Below are positions 1-10,023 of a DNA stretch of 64,000 nt, piece after piece. The stretch's first letter is position 1. Each line of letters begins with the position of its first letter. This DNA comes from Haematobia irritans (Eukaryota; Arthropoda; Insecta; Diptera; Muscidae). The notes beneath the pieces were generated by a model. It did no database searches, was not told the DNA's origin, and was given only the letters and a program-made list of their open reading frames with translations. The stretch covers positions 22,420,622 through 22,484,621 of the forward strand of contig NC_134398.1 in NCBI RefSeq assembly GCF_050003625.1, given 5' to 3'. The position numbers were made by a program, and so were the translations under genes.

Positions 1-270
1 GTGATATTCTCTCTTATCACTGAGTGCTGCCCGATTCCACGTTAAGCTCAATGACAAGGGACCTCCTTTTTAGAGCAGACTCCTAACGGCGTTCAACATT
101 CCAGTGAAACCACTTAGAGAAGCTTTGAAACCCTCAGAAATGTCAACAACATTACTGAGGTGGGATAATCCACCGCTGAAAAACTTTATGGTGTTAGGTC
201 GTAGCAGGAATCGAACCCACGACCTTGTGTATGCAAGGCGGGCATGCTAACCATTGCACCACGGTGGCTC
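1..270 (-). mobile_element. tRNA-derived SINE, 3' end cut by window edge
   Basis: The tRNA-like head is at the right end: read on the minus strand it starts GAGCCACCGTGGTGCAATGG (an A-box-like stretch), and the B-box-like GGTTCGATTCC follows. The body (cggtggattatcccacctca, ending near tcagtgataagagag) matches the copies at 28707 and 35039. The copy interrupts the 5' end of the family A element that resumes at about 272. The 3' tail is off the window. Confidence 0.85.
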
Positions 271-439
271 CCTAAGTCCGAAGCTTATGTACCCTCCACC
301 ATTGATTGCGTTGAAACTTCTTCTAAACACTGCCATCCACAATCGAATTACTTGGGTTGCGGTAACGCTTGCCGATAGGAAGGTATCTTAAAACTTCCTA
401 ACACCGTCTTCTAAATTGTAAGTGAGTCCATACGAGGTA

Positions 440-765
440 TATATTAAATTAACAAAATTTATCTATAGAAATAAAATTTTGACAAAATTTTCTATAGAAA
501 GAAAGAAAGAAGTTCACCAGTGTGGTATCACAATGGACTGAATAGTCTAAGTGAGCCTGATACATCGGGCTGCCACATAACCTAACCTAACCTAACCTTC
601 TATAGAAATAAAATTTTTACAAAATTTTATATAGAAATAAAGTTTTGACAAAATTTTCTATAGAAATTAAATTTTAACAAAATTTTCTATAGAAATAAAA
701 TGTTAACAAAATTTTCTACAGAAATAAAATTTTGACAACATTTTCTATAGAAATAAAATTTTGGT
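440..765 (+). repeat. 29-bp minisatellite domain inside A1 (forward)
   Basis: Units of TTTTGACAAAATTTT plus CTATAGAAATAAAA repeat about every 29 bp, interrupted by the SINE fragment. Orientation agrees with the host element. Confidence 0.9.
509..597 (+). mobile_element. SINE 3'-end fragment in the A1 minisatellite
   Basis: About 86 bp of SINE 3' end (gttcaccagtgtggtatcac onwards) ends in an ACATAACCTAACCTAACC-type tail. It is flanked by TTCTATAGAAA at 490-500 and 598-608, consistent with an 11-bp target duplication. The duplication is less certain here because the host array repeats this motif anyway. Confidence 0.7.
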
Positions 766-1030
766 AGATTATTTTTGGCTCGAGTGGCAACCATGATTAT
801 GAACCGATATGGACCAATTTTTGCATGGTTGTTAGAGACTAAATACCAACATCATGTACCAAATTTCAGCCGGATCGGATGAAATTTGCTTCTCTTTGAG
901 GCTCCGCAAGCCAAATCTGGGGATCGGTTATATGGGGGCTATATATAATTATGAACCGATATGGACCAAATTTTGCATGGTCCATATACCAAAATTATGT
1001 ACCAAATTTCAGCCGGATCGAATGAAATAT

Positions 1031-1144
1031 GCTTCTCTTAGAGGCTCTGTAAGCCAAATCTGAGGGTCCGTTTATATGGGGTTTACGTATAGCCCCCATA
1101 TAAATGGACCCTCAGATTTGGCTTACGGAGCCTCTAAGAGAAGC
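1031..1144. repeat. Fold-back inverted repeat within A1
   Basis: Arms 1031-1081 and 1094-1144 are 51 bp each, with about 2 mismatches and a 12-nt spacer. It is an inverted duplication of the aagccaaatctgagggtcc part of a 153-bp repeat unit. Confidence 0.85.
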
Positions 1145-1410
1145 ATGGACCGATATGGCCCATTTGCAATACCATCCGACCTACATCAATGACAACTACT
1201 TATGCAAAGTTTCAAGTCGATAGTTTGTTTCGTTCGGAAGTTAGCGTGATTTCAACAGATGGACGGACGGACGGACGGACGGACGTCTCAGAATTTCACC
1301 ACGACCCAGAATATATACACTTTAATGGGTCTTAGAGCAATATTTCGATGTGTTACAAACGGAATGACAAAGTTAATATACCCCCCATCCTATGGTGGAG
1401 GGTATAAAAA

Positions 1411-1581
1411 AATCTTCTTCGAGGATTAATTGAATAAATGAAAAAATTAATTGAAATTTTCTAATAAGATCAATTAATTTTTTAATCAAGTATTTTTTTA
1501 ATGTCCAATCAAAACTGTGATTAATAATATCATTTTTGTGATTTAAGACATTTCAATTAAAAAATTAATTGGATCAATTAA
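1411..1581. other. AT-rich spacer, no gene seen
   Basis: A short AT-rich stretch with aattaatt words; nothing recognisable. Confidence 0.5.
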
Positions 1582-2148
1582 CCCTTTCACTAACGAAATA
1601 AACCTAACGTTGAACACTTTAATTTTACTTCTGTTTTTACTAGTACTAACAGCATGTTAAACAAAAATTGTCATTTTGAGATCCTACCTCAATTACTTCA
1701 AGAGCTATATGAGCTTGTTCTTGGAACTTGATTCTTGATTTGTGACCAAATGGCCTTACGAAAAGTGTGAGAAAAAATACAAAAAAGAACCCGAAAATGT
1801 ACACGGATGAAAAAGACTGTTTTTCAGATGTTTGGCTATAAACATTATATGTTTGGAACACAAATTTTTAAACACAATATTTTTGAGTGCAAGCATATAA
1901 TGTTCATAAACTAGCATAACATGTTTGGGACATATATGCTAATATGTTAGAACATATTATGTTTGGGACTTAAAATGTTTGTAGATATAATATGCTTGGA
2001 TGCAAACATATATTAATTTAGAAATAGCCTATAAACATATATGTGTTTAGTAGCTTGGAGCGCTATTTAACAGGGAGCGATATTGAATTAAGTTGGTGGT
2101 TGTTGCTTGTTATTAAAAAATTAACATTTTATTTTTCCTTGGGCAATT

Positions 2149-2215
2149 GATCAGCTACTTCTTTGGTCCTTACAAACTGTGTGGTCCGCTGTTCGAATCC
2201 CCGTCCGGCAAAAGG
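2149..2215 (+). other. tRNA-like pol III module in D1
   Basis: The 3' half is B-box-like, CTGTTCGAATCCCCGTCC, preceded by cagctacttctttggtcctt. The A-box side is degenerate. It aligns with the clearer module of the elements at 13100 and 59781. It is not a functional tRNA gene. Confidence 0.5.
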
Positions 2216-2232
2216 TAAAATTAAAATAAAAA

Positions 2233-3900
2233 CAAGTATATACGGCCGTAAGTTCAGCCAGGCCGAATCTTATGTACCCTCCACCATGGATTGCGTAGGA
2301 ACTTCTACTAAAGGCTGTCATCCACAATCGAATTACTTGGGTTGCGATAACACTTGCCGATGGCAAGGTATCGTAAAACTTTTTAACACTGTCTTCTAAA
2401 TTGTAAGTTAGTCCATAAGGGGTATATATTAAACCAAAAAAAGGCCGATTAAATACGTATATAATTCAGTTTGACAAAATTTTCTATAGAAATAAAATTT
2501 TGACAAAATTTTCTATAGAAATAAAATGTTGACAAAATTTTCTACAGAAATAAATTTTTTACAAAATTTTCTATAGAAATAAAATTTTGACAAAATTTTC
2601 TATGGAAATAAAATGTTGACAAACATTGCTATAGAAATAAACTTTTTACAAAACTTTCTATAGAAATGAAATTTTGACAAAACTTTCTATAGTAATAAAA
2701 TTTGACAATTTTTACATGGCTGTTAGAGGCCATATACTAACGAAATGTACCAAATTTCAACCGCATCGGATGACTTTTGCTCCTCCAAGAGGCTCCGGAG
2801 GTCAAATCTGGGGATCGGTTTATATGGGAGCTATATATAATTATGGACCGATATGGACAAATTTTTGCATGGTTGTTAGAGACCAGATACTAACACCACG
2901 TACTAAATTTCAATTGGATCGGATGAATTTTGCTCATCCAAGAGGCTCCAGAGTTCAAATCTGGGGATCGGTTTATATGGGAGCTATATATAATTATGGA
3001 CCGATATGGACCAATTTTTGCATGCTTGTTAGAGACCGTATACTAACATCAGGTACCCAATTTCAAACGGATCGGATGAATTTTGCCCCTCCAAGAGGCT
3101 CCGGAGGTCAAATCTGGGGATCGGTTTATATGGGAGCTATATATAATTATGGACCGATATGGACCAGTTTTTGCATGGTTGTTAGAGACCATATACTAAC
3201 ACCACGTACTAAATTTCAATCGGGTAGGATGAAGTTTGCTCCTCCAAGAGGCTCCGGAGGTCAAATCTGGGGATCGGTTTATATGGGAGCTATATATATT
3301 TATGGACCGATATGGACCAATTTTTGCATGGTTGTTAGAGACCGTATGCTAACATCAGGTACCAAATTTCAACCGGATCGGATGAATTTTGCCCCTCCAA
3401 GAGGCTCCGGAGGTCAAATCTGGGGATCGGTTTATATGGGGGCTACATATATTTATGGACCGATATGGACCAATTTTTGCATGGTTGTTAGAGACCGTAT
3501 ACTAACATCAGGTACCAAATTTCAACCGGATCGCATGAATTTTGCTGCTCCGGAAGGCTCCGCAAGCCAAATTTGGGGATCGGTTTATATGGGGGCTATA
3601 CGTAAACGTGGGCCGATATGGCCCATTTTCAATACCATCCGACCTACATCAATAACAACTACTTGTACCAAGTTTCAAGTCGATAGCTAGTTTCGTTCGG
3701 AAGTTAGCGTGATTTCCACAGACGGACGGACAGCCGGACAGACGGACAGACGGACGGACGGACGGTCATGCTTAGATCGACTCAGAATTTCACCACGACC
3801 CAGAATATATATACTTTATGGGGTCTTAGAGCAATATTTCGATGTGTTACAAACGGAATGACAAAGTTAATATACCCTCATCCTATGGTGGAGGGTATAA
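2233..3900 (+). mobile_element. Family A DINE-1/INE-1-like element, copy A2 (most complete)
   Basis: It starts AAGTATATACGGCCGTAAG, then TTCAGCCAGGCCGAA, a dyad-symmetric GC-rich hairpin, then taccctccaccatgg. Next come the 29-bp minisatellite (2468-2706), six 153-bp repeats, a GGAC-rich run at 3720-3765, the tatatatactttatggggtc block, and the end tatggtggagggtataa. Alignment with D2, which lacks it, shows it is an insertion in D1; the exact ends are blurred by A-runs. It fits the layout of INE-1 type Helentron-related elements (internal tandem repeats, 5' hairpin); that assignment is inference. Confidence 0.78.
2810..3650 (+). repeat. 153-bp tandem repeats in A2
   Basis: The word ggggatcggttt recurs at 2810, 2963, 3116, 3269, 3422 and 3575, a constant 153-bp spacing. 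Because 153 is a multiple of three, one frame stays open for 338 codons with a 51-residue repeat (GAIYNYGPIWTNFCMVVRDH-type). I regard the ORF as a by-product of the repeat. Confidence 0.92.
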
Positions 3901-3941
3901 AAAAATCATAAAATTGAATAATTTCTTCTACAATGTTTGTA

Positions 3942-4874
3942 AAGGGTGATTTGTTAAGAGCTTGATAACTTTTTTTTTTAAAAAAACGCATAAAATTTGC
4001 AAAATCTCATCGGTTCTTTATTTGAAACGTTAGATTGGTCCATGACATTTACTTTTTGACGATAATTTCATTTAAATGTTGACCGCGGCTGCGTCTTAGG
4101 TGGTCCATTCGGAAAGTCCAATTTTGGGCAACTTTTTCGAGCATTTCGGCCGGAATAGCCCGAATTTCTTCGGAAATGTTGTCTTCCAAAGCTGGAATAG
4201 TTGCTGGCTTATTTCTGTAGACTTTAGACTTGACGTAGCCCCACAAAAAATAGTCTAAAGGCGTCAAATCGCATGATCTTGGTGGCCAACTTACCGGTCC
4301 ATTTCTTGATATGAATTGTTCTCCGAAGTTTTCCTTCAAAATGGCCATAGAATCGCGAGCTGTGTGGCATGTAGCGCCATCTTGTTGAAACCACATGTCA
4401 ACCAAGTTCAGTTCTTCCATTTTTGGCAACAAAAAGTTTGTTAGCATCGAACGATAGCGATCGCCATTCACCGTAACGTTGCGTCCAACAGCATCTTTGA
4501 AAAAATACGGTCCAATGATTCCACCAGCGTACAAACCACACCAAACAGTGCATTTTTCGGGATGCATGGGCAGTTCTTGAACGGCTTCTGGTTGCTCTTC
4601 ACTCCAAATGCGGCAATTTTGCTTATTTACGTAGCCATTCAACCAGAAATGAGCCTCATCGCTGAACAAAATTTGTCGATAAAAAAGCGGATTTTCTGCC
4701 AACTTTTCTAGGGCCCATTCACTGAAAATTCGACGTTGTGGCAGATCGTTCGTCTATTCATGATGAAATGTCAAAGCATACTGAGCATCTTTCTCTTTGA
4801 CACCATGTCTGAAATCCCACGTGATCTGTCAAATACTAATGCATGAAAATCCTAACCTCAAAAGAATCACCCTT
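3942..4874 (-). mobile_element. Tc1/mariner-type DD41D element, copy 1 (deleted, defective)
   Basis: The 933-bp element lies between inverted ends AAGGGTGATT and AATCACCCTT, flanked by TA at 3940-3941 and 4875-4876. The uninterrupted target is visible in D2 near 20620-20640 (caatgtttgtattacag), so ends and TA duplication are confirmed by a related empty site. It encodes only the catalytic part of a transposase. Confidence 0.92.
4049..4702 (-). pseudogene. DD41D Tc1/mariner transposase, N-terminally deleted
   Basis: The 217-residue open frame holds a DDE-type catalytic domain: Asp15 in FSDEAHFW, Asp108 in WFQQDGATCH, and Asp150 in CDLTPLDYFLWG. There are 41 residues between the last two, the DD41D spacing reported for rosa-like mariner relatives. 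The frame extends upstream for about 20 codons (RRIFSEWALEKL before MAENPLFYRQ). The paired helix-turn-helix DNA-binding domain expected in the first 100 or so residues is missing, removed by an internal deletion shared in outline with the copy at 21597. The catalytic triad is intact, but without its DNA-binding part the product should not transpose the element. Enzymatic function would be cut-and-paste excision at TA sites. Confidence 0.85.
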
Positions 4875-5586
4875 TATTACAGAAAAAGGTGCTAGGAACT
4901 AAAAAATCTCGTGAAAGTGAGAAAGATGTCGGGGAATATACAATTGGGCAGAAACAAAATTTTGAGCATTCAGGTCGAAAACCTATGTTGTTAGCACCTA
5001 TATATATTGTTTGGGAGAATTTTTTTTTAAGCATATAATATTTTTGGGTGCAAAATGCTTCCAAACATATTATATGGTCACATAATAACATATTGTTTTT
5101 TGGAAGCAACATTATTGAATTTGGATGCAAAAATACAAAATGTTTGGAGCTTAGACTACCCAAACATATATTGTTTAGACCAATATGCTTTCAAACATAT
5201 TATATATTGGTAGAGATCAAACATATAAATGTTTGGGCAATACCCAAAAATGTATATGCTTGAACCAAAATATGTTTGGGAGTATATGTTACAGAAGCGA
5301 TTTTTTGTAAGAGTGTATCAGCTATAGTTTTTGTGTAAATGTCCATTTACTAGAGACGTACTGTAGAAAAATTGTCTCAAATTTCTGTATTTGTCGTTTA
5401 CTGTTAAAGAAGTTTATTAAAATATATTTTGGTGCTCACCAATATGGGAAATATTTATAGCTTATTTAGACTAAAGCCTCTACTTTAAAATAACATCGAG
5501 AAATAAATCGAATCTATGTGGGAAAATATAATTTGGTGTCTTTTTCGAATGTCCTTCTAAGTGGACATCGGTAGTGAAAGGGTTAA

Positions 5587-6649
5587 TTTCGTGATTGAAT
5601 TTGAAAAATTTGTTTTGTGTGTACAAATTTGATAGATTTAAGATGGTATCGTATATCTACAAAGTGAGGCTGTATTATAGTTGGCCCCGCCCGACTTTAG
5701 ACTTTCCTTATTTGTTTTTTTAATTTTGTTTTAGCTATTAAAGCTCTAAAATATGTCACTGCAGGGACATTTCTATTATATATTGGCATTTTTGTGTTAA
5801 TCAATGTTTTGTTAGTTTCTTATATTTTGTCTTTACTGATAGCAATATAATAAAAACTTTTGTATAATTAATATTATTATTTTCTCTTTACATCCTTGCC
5901 ATTGCTCTTTCCCAAAAAAAAAAAAAAAAAAAAAAAAAAACTATGAGCATCAACGTTCTGGACATTTTTGTGAACTATCCTTGTTCCATTACATGCTTAT
6001 TTAATATTTCATAACATTAATTATATACGTTTCATGTTTCCTGTTTCCGCCAAGCAAAGCTGAATCTGCTTGCTTGTCTTGTGTTTTTGTTTTCTTTATT
6101 TATGAGGAAATGGGGGGGAGGAGGAAAAAACTATAGCTGTAAATATCATCATTAGGGTTGACATCATAACCATGATTTCCTATCCTTGGACCCCGCACAG
6201 GTCCTTGAATAATAACGGAGAACATTATGAAATGTTGCAATGTGTGAGTGTTTTCAGTATGAAATTATTGTGCAAATATTTCATGCTTGCAGTTAATTGT
6301 CCGTCCTTTTGACTCTACATTGTTGACTTATGTTTCTCTCTAATTTTTCTTGGGTTTGTTTTTCTTTGTTATGCTTCATTTTAGTTAGAGTTCTATGGGT
6401 AAATAGGTTTACAATGACCATCACTCGACTGAGGATGAATGTTGGGTCTTACAGAACCAACCAAATTATCCATTACAATTTTTTGAAGTGAAATAACAAC
6501 GAAGAATCAAAATTACAAATTCTACTAAATTACAGTAAGAAAAATATTTTTCAAAAGCTTTAATTTACTAATATTGACAAGAAATGTTTATAGGCAGTGT
6601 AAACGGTGTACCACCTTAGTGGCAAATTTGCCACTTTTTAAGCGGTGAT
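5587..6649. other. Intron-like AT-rich DNA with family B fragment and poly(A) run
   Basis: At about 5628-5722 there is a minus-strand 5' fragment of family B (ggccccgcccgactttagac, then tttccttatttgttt). A run of 26 A lies at about 5915-5940. The rest, to 6649, is AT-rich and shows no exon, repeat array or gene. Confidence 0.6.
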
Positions 6650-7797
6650 TTTTATACCCTCCACCATAGGATGGGGGTATATTAACTTTGTCATGCCGTT
6701 TGTAACATATCGAAATATTGCTCTAAGACCCCATAAAGTATATATATTCTGGGTTGTGGTGAAATTCTGAGTCGATCTGAGCATGTCCGTCCGTCCGTCT
6801 GTTGAAATCACGCTAACTTCCGAACGAAACAAGCCATCGACTTGAAACTTGGCACAAGTAGTTGTTATTGATGTAGGTCGGATGGTATTGCAAATGGGCC
6901 ATATCGGTCCACTTTTACGTATAGCCCCCATATAAACGGACCCCAGATTTGGCTTGCGAGGCCTCTAAGAGAAGCAAATTTCATCCGATCTGGCTGAAAT
7001 TTGGAACATGGTGTAAGTATATGGTCTCTAACATCCATGAAAAAATTGGTCCATATCGGTCCATAATTATATATAGCCCCCATATGAACCGATTCCCAGA
7101 TTTGAACTCCGGAGCCTCTTGGAGGGGCAAAATTCACCCGATCCGGTTGAAATTTGCAACGTGGTGTTAGTATATGGCCGCTAATAACCATGCCAAAATT
7201 GGTCCATATTGGTCTATAGTTATATATAGCCGATCCCCAATAACACAAAAATTGGTCCATAATTATGGTTGCCACTCGAGCCAAAAATAATATAGCAAAA
7301 TTTTATTTCTATAGAAAATTTTGTCAAAATGTTGGAGGGGCAAAATTCACCCAATCCGGTTGAAATTTGCAACGTGGTGTTAGTATATGGCCGCTAATAA
7401 CCATGCCAAAATTGGTCCATATCGGTCTATAGTTCCCCAATAACACAAAAATTGATCCATACTCCTGGTTGCCACTCGAACCAAAAATAATATAGCAAAA
7501 TTTTATTTCTATAGAAAATTTTGTAAAAATTTTATTTCTATAGAAAATTTTGTCAAAATTTTATTCCTATAGAAAATGTTGTCAAATTTTATTTCTATAG
7601 AAAATTTTTTCAAAATGTTATTTCTATAGAAATTTTTTTCAAAATTTTATTTCTATAGAAAATGTTGTCAAAATTTTAATTCTATAGAGAATGTTGTCAA
7701 TATTTGATGTCTTTTGAAAATTTTGTCAAAATTTTATTTCTATAGAAAATTTTGTCAAGATTTTATTCCTATGGAAAATTTTGTTAAAATCTTATTT
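6650..7797 (-). mobile_element. Family A DINE-like element, copy A3 (5' end missing)
   Basis: The minus-strand 3' end is at the left (tataccctccaccatagg), followed by the ccgtccgtccgtctg block, about three 153-bp repeat units, the junction gttgccactcgagccaaaaa, and a reverse-oriented 29-bp array to about 7797. The segment ggttgaaatttgcaacgtgg plus the array junction occurs twice (about 7113-7300 and 7332-7510), a local duplication. The 5' hairpin is absent. Confidence 0.78.
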
Positions 7798-9741
7798 CTA
7801 TGTGGTAAAAATAGGGTACGTCATTGTCCTCCTCCGCGACCTTTTGAAAATTAGACCAAAGTTGATCGATATGTTTGAAATTTTCACTGAAGGTTGGGGT
7901 TGGCATCTAGACAAAGATCCGCTACATTATTTTTCAATGTTTGGTCGCGTAGGGGGACCTACCATCTGTCCGACTTTTTTATAGTACAGTGAAAAAAACT
8001 AAAATTCTCTAATTACCTGAGATTTACAGAGAACAGGCGGCGAGGCTATGAAATTAATATGAGGTACCAGGAGTGTTCATATGAGGAGGGGGGAAGACAT
8101 TCCCCTTGCCCGACTGTTTGAAACTTGAAACAAAATTAACCGATTTGCTTGAAATTTTCAGGGAAGGTTGAAGGAGGTGTCTAGACAAAGAACGGCTACT
8201 TTATTTTTGGATATTTGTTCGGGGGGGGGGGGGGGGGCACTTCCCCTTTGCCCGACTTTTTTAAAGTACAGTGAAAACAAAACTAAAGTCCTCCGAATGA
8301 AATTTTTCGGAAAAACAGGGTGAGGTTATGAAATTTGTATCAAGTTCCAGATTTTTTAATATTTCGTCGGGGGTAAATAAAAGGGCATAGGGAGACATCC
8401 GCTTCTCCTTAAGTACATACGCAGAATTTACAGAGGACGTAGGGAAAGGTTATGAAATTATTATTGAATACTTTAATTTAGGATATTAGGACGGAAAGAA
8501 GGGCCGCCCCTTGCCCCGCTTTTTGAAAATTGTGCTTATAATTTGCTTGACATTTTCTGGGACGTTTACACTTTTCGATATTTGGTCGGGGAGGGGGACC
8601 TCCCATAAAACTGCTAAACTAAACTAAAATTCTCAAGTTTTTGTGAAATTTACAAAGGATGGGGGGAAGGTTATGAAATCAATTTGGTGTACCTGTTGTT
8701 TGGGTATTTGGACAGTGAGGGAACCTTCCCCCTGCCACACACTTGAAGGAGAGTTTATAGGTTTTCTTGGAATTTTCAGAGAAGGTTAAGGGTGCTATTC
8801 ACTTCGGTGTTTGTCGATATTTTATCGGGGAAAGTGACGTCCCTTTAAAACAATAGAGCAAAACTTAACCTTCTCCGATCTACTTGAAATTTACAGGGAA
8901 CGTGGGAGGAGGTGATTAAATTAATACATGATTTTTAAATTGGTACATGATTTTTCGATATCTGGTTGGGGAGGGGAATAGTGAAATAAACTTTGTCGAT
9001 TAACTTGGAATTTATAGGGACCGTTTGGTAGTTTGTGAATTTAATATATGGTACGTGATTTTCCGACATCTGGTCGGAGTGCAGCGAAGGTGGTCCGAGT
9101 TTTTGAAAATTGAAAGTAAAAGTTTTCCGGCAAATGGGATTTCAGTACATAATTTTATGATTTTTGCACAAGCTTCTGCCACACTTTCTTAAGTAAAAAA
9201 AATTGTATGAAATTGGCAGACAACGTTGAGGGTGCATCATTTTTCGGTGTATGTTCGTTCGGGAAAGTCATGTTCTCCGTGTCAAACATTTTAACAAATG
9301 TTAATGTGGTAAATTTTTTAAGTACTTTTGCTCCTTCCGATTTATTGGACGGGAAACAGTGATTCTTTGTGTGTTGTTGAAAAATAATGCCTAATTTTTC
9401 GGTATGTTGAGGAGAAGGATACCTTTCCTTGACAAACCACACTAAAAATTCACAGGAAATGTAGAAGATTATCCAACCTCTTGAATTCAGAACATAATTT
9501 TAAAAATTGGTGGAATTGGGAGCACCCTTTCCCCGACATTTGTTAAGGCAGATGTTTTACATCTGCATATCCGCCGTATTTCTATCTATAAACCAAAAAA
9601 CAAGTTGTCCGATTTGTTTGAAAAAATTCAAATCTTTTCGAATTTGTTTTCAGCACGAAGGTTATGGTTGACTAAGCTAACGCAAAAAATTCCCAAAAAT
9701 ACACTTCGGAAGGCATAGCGAAGCGGGCCGGATTACGCTAG
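7798..9741 (+). mobile_element. Helitron-like unit built of degenerate repeats
   Basis: The right end reads GCATAGCGAAGCGGGCC then GGATTACGCTAG (CTAG at 9738-9741) followed by T. This resembles Helitron 3' ends, which carry a small GCGAAGC-type hairpin a few bases before CTAG. The interior repeats a degenerate block (gcttgaaattttcagggaag; gatatttggtcggggagggg; acctccc) at irregular spacing of roughly 225-395 bp. A 17-G run sits at 8221-8237. The 5' end (perhaps TCTATGTGG near 7796) is uncertain. No Rep/helicase gene is visible. Confidence 0.5.
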
Positions 9742-10023
9742 TTCTATATAAAATGTGTCTAATTGTTACATTTTCTTTATGAAATGTATGCCACCTTTTT
9801 AAAATTAATGTGACACCTTTTTATTGATAGTGACACTTTTTGTGTCTCTTTTCTGATATTCTCAACGGTAACACTGTCGACAGGCCCTTGAGATTAACCG
9901 AAGATATTGATATATTGGGTAGTGTAAGACGCACATTCTACATGAGTCATTGGGAGAGACCGGCATAGCGCCACTTGAGCCAAAAATAATCTACCAAAAT
10001 ATGGAGAATATTTAACTACCAAA
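9742..10023. other. Short non-repetitive stretch ending in a family A remnant
   Basis: The first 240 bp hold nothing recognisable. At 9986-10016, gccacttgagccaaaaataa and tctaccaaaat form the family A junction that precedes a reverse-oriented minisatellite, so the big array that follows derives from an element. Confidence 0.6.

Larger units (their letters stand above)
271..1410 (+). mobile_element. Family A DINE-1/INE-1-like element, copy A1
   Basis: The order matches copy A2: cttatgtaccctccaccat near the start, a 29-bp minisatellite domain (about 440-765), gattatttttggctcgagtg, 153-bp repeats, cccatttgcaataccatccg, a (GGAC)n run at about 1258-1285, atatacactttaatgggtct, and the terminal ctatggtggagggtataaaa. 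The GC-rich 5' hairpin is lost where the SINE sits. The resemblance to INE-1 (tatataaag-like block, gatcgactc-like block, ccgtccgtccg, gggtata ends) is from memory of the Drosophila element. Confidence 0.75.
1802..5315 (+). mobile_element. CACG-ended non-autonomous DNA element D1 (with inserts)
   Basis: It starts CACGGATGAAAAAGACTG and ends TTTTTTGTAAGAGTG, flanked by TA at 1800-1801 and 5316-5317. The outer parts match D2 (20161-21136) closely: many atgtttgg/aacatat words, the tRNA-like block, aatttcttctacaatg, and cattcaggtcgaaaacctat. It carries a family A insert (about 2233-3900) and a mariner (3942-4874), which account for its extra length. No coding capacity of its own is visible. Confidence 0.75.
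1582..5582. mobile_element. piggyBac-like non-autonomous element, swollen by nested inserts
   Basis: The ends are CCCTTTCACTAACGA at 1582 and, inverted, CCCTTTCACTACCGA ending at 5582. Both are flanked by TTAA (1578-1581 and 5583-5586). A TTAA duplication with CCC-starting inverted ends is the hallmark of piggyBac-type elements. Removing the inner CACG element leaves only about 485 bp with no transposase, so this is a MITE-like copy. Confidence 0.72.

Noticed and set aside
8221..8237. 17-G run as a G-quadruplex regulator
   Set aside because: A lone homopolymer in a decayed repeat; could also be a sequencing or assembly length error.
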